A stretch of DNA of 64,000 nucleotides from Setophaga petechia (lineage: Eukaryota; Chordata; Aves; Passeriformes; Parulidae). Positions 24,866-64,000 of the stretch are shown piece after piece. The stretch is from the NCBI GenBank assembly GCA_024362935.1, contig JANCRA010000007.1, forward strand, positions 15,594,003 through 15,658,002, read 5' to 3'. Under the pieces are notes generated by a model. That model made no database searches. It worked only from the letters and a program-made list of their open reading frames with translations, and was not told the DNA's origin. How positions within the stretch are numbered: the stretch's first letter is position 1; the number at the start of each line of letters is the position of its first letter. The translations under genes were made by a program, and so were the position numbers.

Positions 24866-26277
24866 AAAATGGCTCATCATAATTTATTTTATGTTAAAAT
24901 GTACAGCTTGGGAGGGGGGTGTAGTTTTTTGCAGTTTTTATTTTTGTTGCTTGGGTGGGTCTTTTGTGGGTATTTTTTTAAGTGACTGACTAAAAAGATA
25001 ACAGATAAATACAAGAGTGTCACTGGGTCCTATTTTTACATGTATCAAGCCTCTTCTGTTCGGCCCTTACAGTCACTCTGTACAGGTACAAAGGCTACAA
25101 AAAGGAAGCAATATAAACAGACACAAATAACTTTTGCCTTTTTACATGCGATCTGTAAGCTTAGTTTGAGCTATTCACACGCTACTGCTCTATTTTTTCC
25201 CTTAAAAAATAACTCCAATATTTTATAAAGATAGAAAAATCTACAGATGGAATGAAAATGTAAAGTTAGAGGCATTTCCATAAAATAGCAACTTTACACC
25301 AAATTCACTACTTTTTTTTTAAATCCTGCCAAGTATTTGGACATATACGAAAATGTTTCAAAACTTGACAAATAAACACTGAGATGTTTCAATCAACAAA
25401 AAAACGTAAGTTTTTATAAAACAGAAAGCTGCCTTTTTTCCTACCCAGCCCCAAAGAAACTGGTCACAAAAATGGAAAAGAGTCTCAACTTTACACTAAA
25501 CATACAGCAATAAAACCCTTTGAACTAACCAAAAATGTGAATAGCTTTTGCAGCTTTTTTTTATTATTTTTACAAGTTTTATAATTAACAAAAATATAGT
25601 TCTGGTTTTTTTACCCCTCAAACTAGGGTAACCTAATCAAGGCAAAAAAATTAAGAAATGGCTTACTGTTAAGCACAACACTTGTACAGTACTACAAAAT
25701 GCACTGTCACTAACAAAGACATTAGCGGCATGCAGAAGTGTCACCTTCAGAAACAAAATAATACAATAAAAGAACTGCTAAAAGGCATTTACATGTGGGG
25801 AAAGGAGAGAGAAAAAGCTCATGATCCAGTACTGTCTGATAGTTTTGGAGTCTATTTATCCACATTTTTAATGGGAGCAGGCACATAAAATGGCTCTGAA
25901 CCATCAGCTGCTGTGTAATTGCAGTTCATAGAAAGAGTTCTTCCTTTCCAGAGAACTTCAAGCTCAGTGAAATAAACAAAAAATGGAAAACCACCTAATT
26001 CCCCCCAAAGAGAAGTTAAATCTCACAATGTTAAAAAAATAAACAAAAAACCCCAAAACAGAACAAAACAAAACCAAAGAAAAAAAATTTAAAAAACCGA
26101 ACAAAGCATGAAATAAAGAAAAACTTGTATAAGGCTTTCTGCTGCATACAGCTTTTAAATGGTGCCAACAAATGTTTTTGCATTCACACCAATTGCTGGT
26201 TTTGAAATCGTACTCTCCAAAGGTATTTGTGCAGATCAATGCCATACGCCAGTTGGGGAGCGTGTCTCTGCCAGGGC
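24866..26277 (-). other. KAT6B: Inferred KAT6B 3' UTR
   Basis: Very U-rich in the sense of the transcript, especially opposite the A-rich stretch at + 26020-26100 and the T/A runs at 25310-25640. No long frame or repeat is recognised. The extent depends on the poly(A) call. U-rich tracts of this kind are typical of regulated long 3' UTRs, but no specific site is claimed. Confidence 0.55.
24883..24888 (-). terminator. KAT6B: Candidate KAT6B poly(A) signal AATAAA
   Basis: On the - strand AATAAA at 24888-24883 is followed about 20-35 bases on by a GT-rich stretch (CTCTTGTGTCTTGTC, + 24843-24862), the usual cleavage-site layout. This would give a 3' UTR of about 1.4 kb. Other - strand AATAAA words, for example near 24638 and 24941, mean alternative ends are possible. 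Confidence 0.5.
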
Positions 26278-62830
<36,553 letters not shown>

Positions 62831-64000
62831 CTGTAGAAAAATTAAGAAGATATTTTATACAAAAAGTTTGTTACATTCCATAAACAAAGTCACCACAAAT
62901 GAAAACCCTTTCCATTCAAATATAAGGTATCATACATAAATGCTGCTAAAGCATAACTAAATAAGTAAATAGAACACTGGAATGAATGATTAAACATTCA
63001 CACACCACTCATCAGAAACAATCAGCTTCAATCAATCAATCAATCAACCACAGTGAATCTAATTCCATAGAGTTGTGTTGTGGTCAGTTTGTGGTTCAGC
63101 CTCTGGCAAATCTCAGTTACTTCTCCCTTCCCTAGCTTTTCCTGTGGTCTCAATCAAAGTAAGCACACTGGAGTAATCCTTCAAATTTCATCTTTCCTGT
63201 TCCTAACAAATATAAAGGAAGCCCAAGTCAGGATACAGGGGATCTCCTTCCCTTCAATTTTCCTTATTTTGCTTCTGGGGAAGGCTCGGAGATGACTTTT
63301 CTTCCCACTGTCTTCCAAATACTTGGGCAAGACACCAAACTGGTAGGATTTCACCCCCTCACCTCCACCTAAGCTATCACTTTATTACAGAAGCCAACCC
63401 AAAGAGTTCACATAAAGGCAAAACATCTCCTCTCCACAATCTCCACAGCACAGGCAACACAGACAAGTGCAGCTCTCCAGGGAGGATCCAGTTCAGACTA
63501 CATGCAAGTAACCCACATGCCCTGTGTTCTACATGCCATCATAAACCACTCCCGCTGGTAATTTTTACGGCTACTTAGCTTCATTTTTAAATTACTGAAT
63601 CAGTGGAAGATTGGTCTAGAAATTAGTTAGTCTGCAAAGTTTTAGAGCAGAGGACAATCTTTATCTGCTCTGAAGTTACTGCTGGGATTACAGCTGTGGT
63701 TTGCACTGTTCCACTATCCTAAGGAAGTTCATCAACAACATAAAAAGTAGTTTGAACTATTTGTTCAATGATGTAATCCCACTGCACTCAACTGAGAGCC
63801 ACAGTGCCTCCTACAGTGTCATCCCACTCTAGCCTCATACCAATAATTAGCCATCATTATGCTTCTGTCTAAGATTCATTTACTTGATGGAATAGGTAAC
63901 CCACCCTTTCACAATAAATTGAAGGAAAAAAACCAAAACAGAAATAAAAAATTAACACTACAAAAACTGTGGTTATAATAGGAAATGGAAATGCTCTCCA
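62831..64000 (-). other. KAT6B: KAT6B intron, cut by window edge
   Basis: Sequence upstream of the zinc-finger exon in gene sense; the 5' exon was not found before base 64000. Contains the TCAA microsatellite; otherwise no feature recognised. Confidence 0.75.
63028..63047 (+). repeat. (TCAA)5 microsatellite
   Basis: Five perfect TCAA units. Confidence 0.9.

Noticed and set aside
62831..64000. Next upstream KAT6B exon
   Set aside because: No - strand translation resembling the MYST N-terminal strand segment was found; the intron continues past the edge.

Overview
The window is vertebrate nuclear DNA, almost certainly from a bird and probably a passerine. The evidence is split coding exons with GT/AG introns, AT-rich CpG-poor non-coding DNA, several CR1 LINE remnants, a tRNA-Ile-headed SINE with a CR1-type tail (like the zebra-finch TguSINE1 family), and LTRs resembling passerine endogenous-retrovirus LTRs. 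No bacterial-type operon, CRISPR array, prophage or new multi-gene system was seen.

Two protein-coding genes converge tail to tail. On the + strand, DUSP29 (DUPD1), an atypical dual-specificity phosphatase, is complete in three coding exons (6163-6347, 16014-16234, 21469-21716; 217 codons, or 214 from the second ATG). On the - strand, the 3' two thirds of KAT6B (MORF/MYST4), a MYST-family histone acetyltransferase, occupy eight exons between 62830 and 26278. They encode 1281 residues, from the C2HC zinc finger of the MYST domain to the conserved C-terminus. The 5' exons (NEMM, PHD fingers, start of the MYST domain) lie beyond base 64000. The two stop codons are about 4.6 kb apart, the same convergent neighbourhood as KAT6B-DUPD1 in mammals.

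Layout: 1-6160 is non-coding DNA upstream of DUSP29, with a GC-rich block, a SINE and an E-box cluster; 6163-21716 is DUSP29, with an L2 relic and a solo-type LTR in intron 2; 21717-24865 is intergenic; 24866-26277 is the inferred KAT6B 3' UTR; 26278-62830 is KAT6B, including a 22-kb intron splitting the acetyltransferase domain and an LTR+CR1 composite near the exon carrying the acetyl-CoA loop; 62831-64000 is part of the next KAT6B intron.

All exon boundaries come from reading splice sites by eye and checking that codon phase is kept across each junction. Every junction closes in frame. Repeat names come from recognition of sequence, not a database search. The genes are not known to act in one pathway: KAT6B is a chromatin regulator and DUSP29 a muscle-associated phosphatase.
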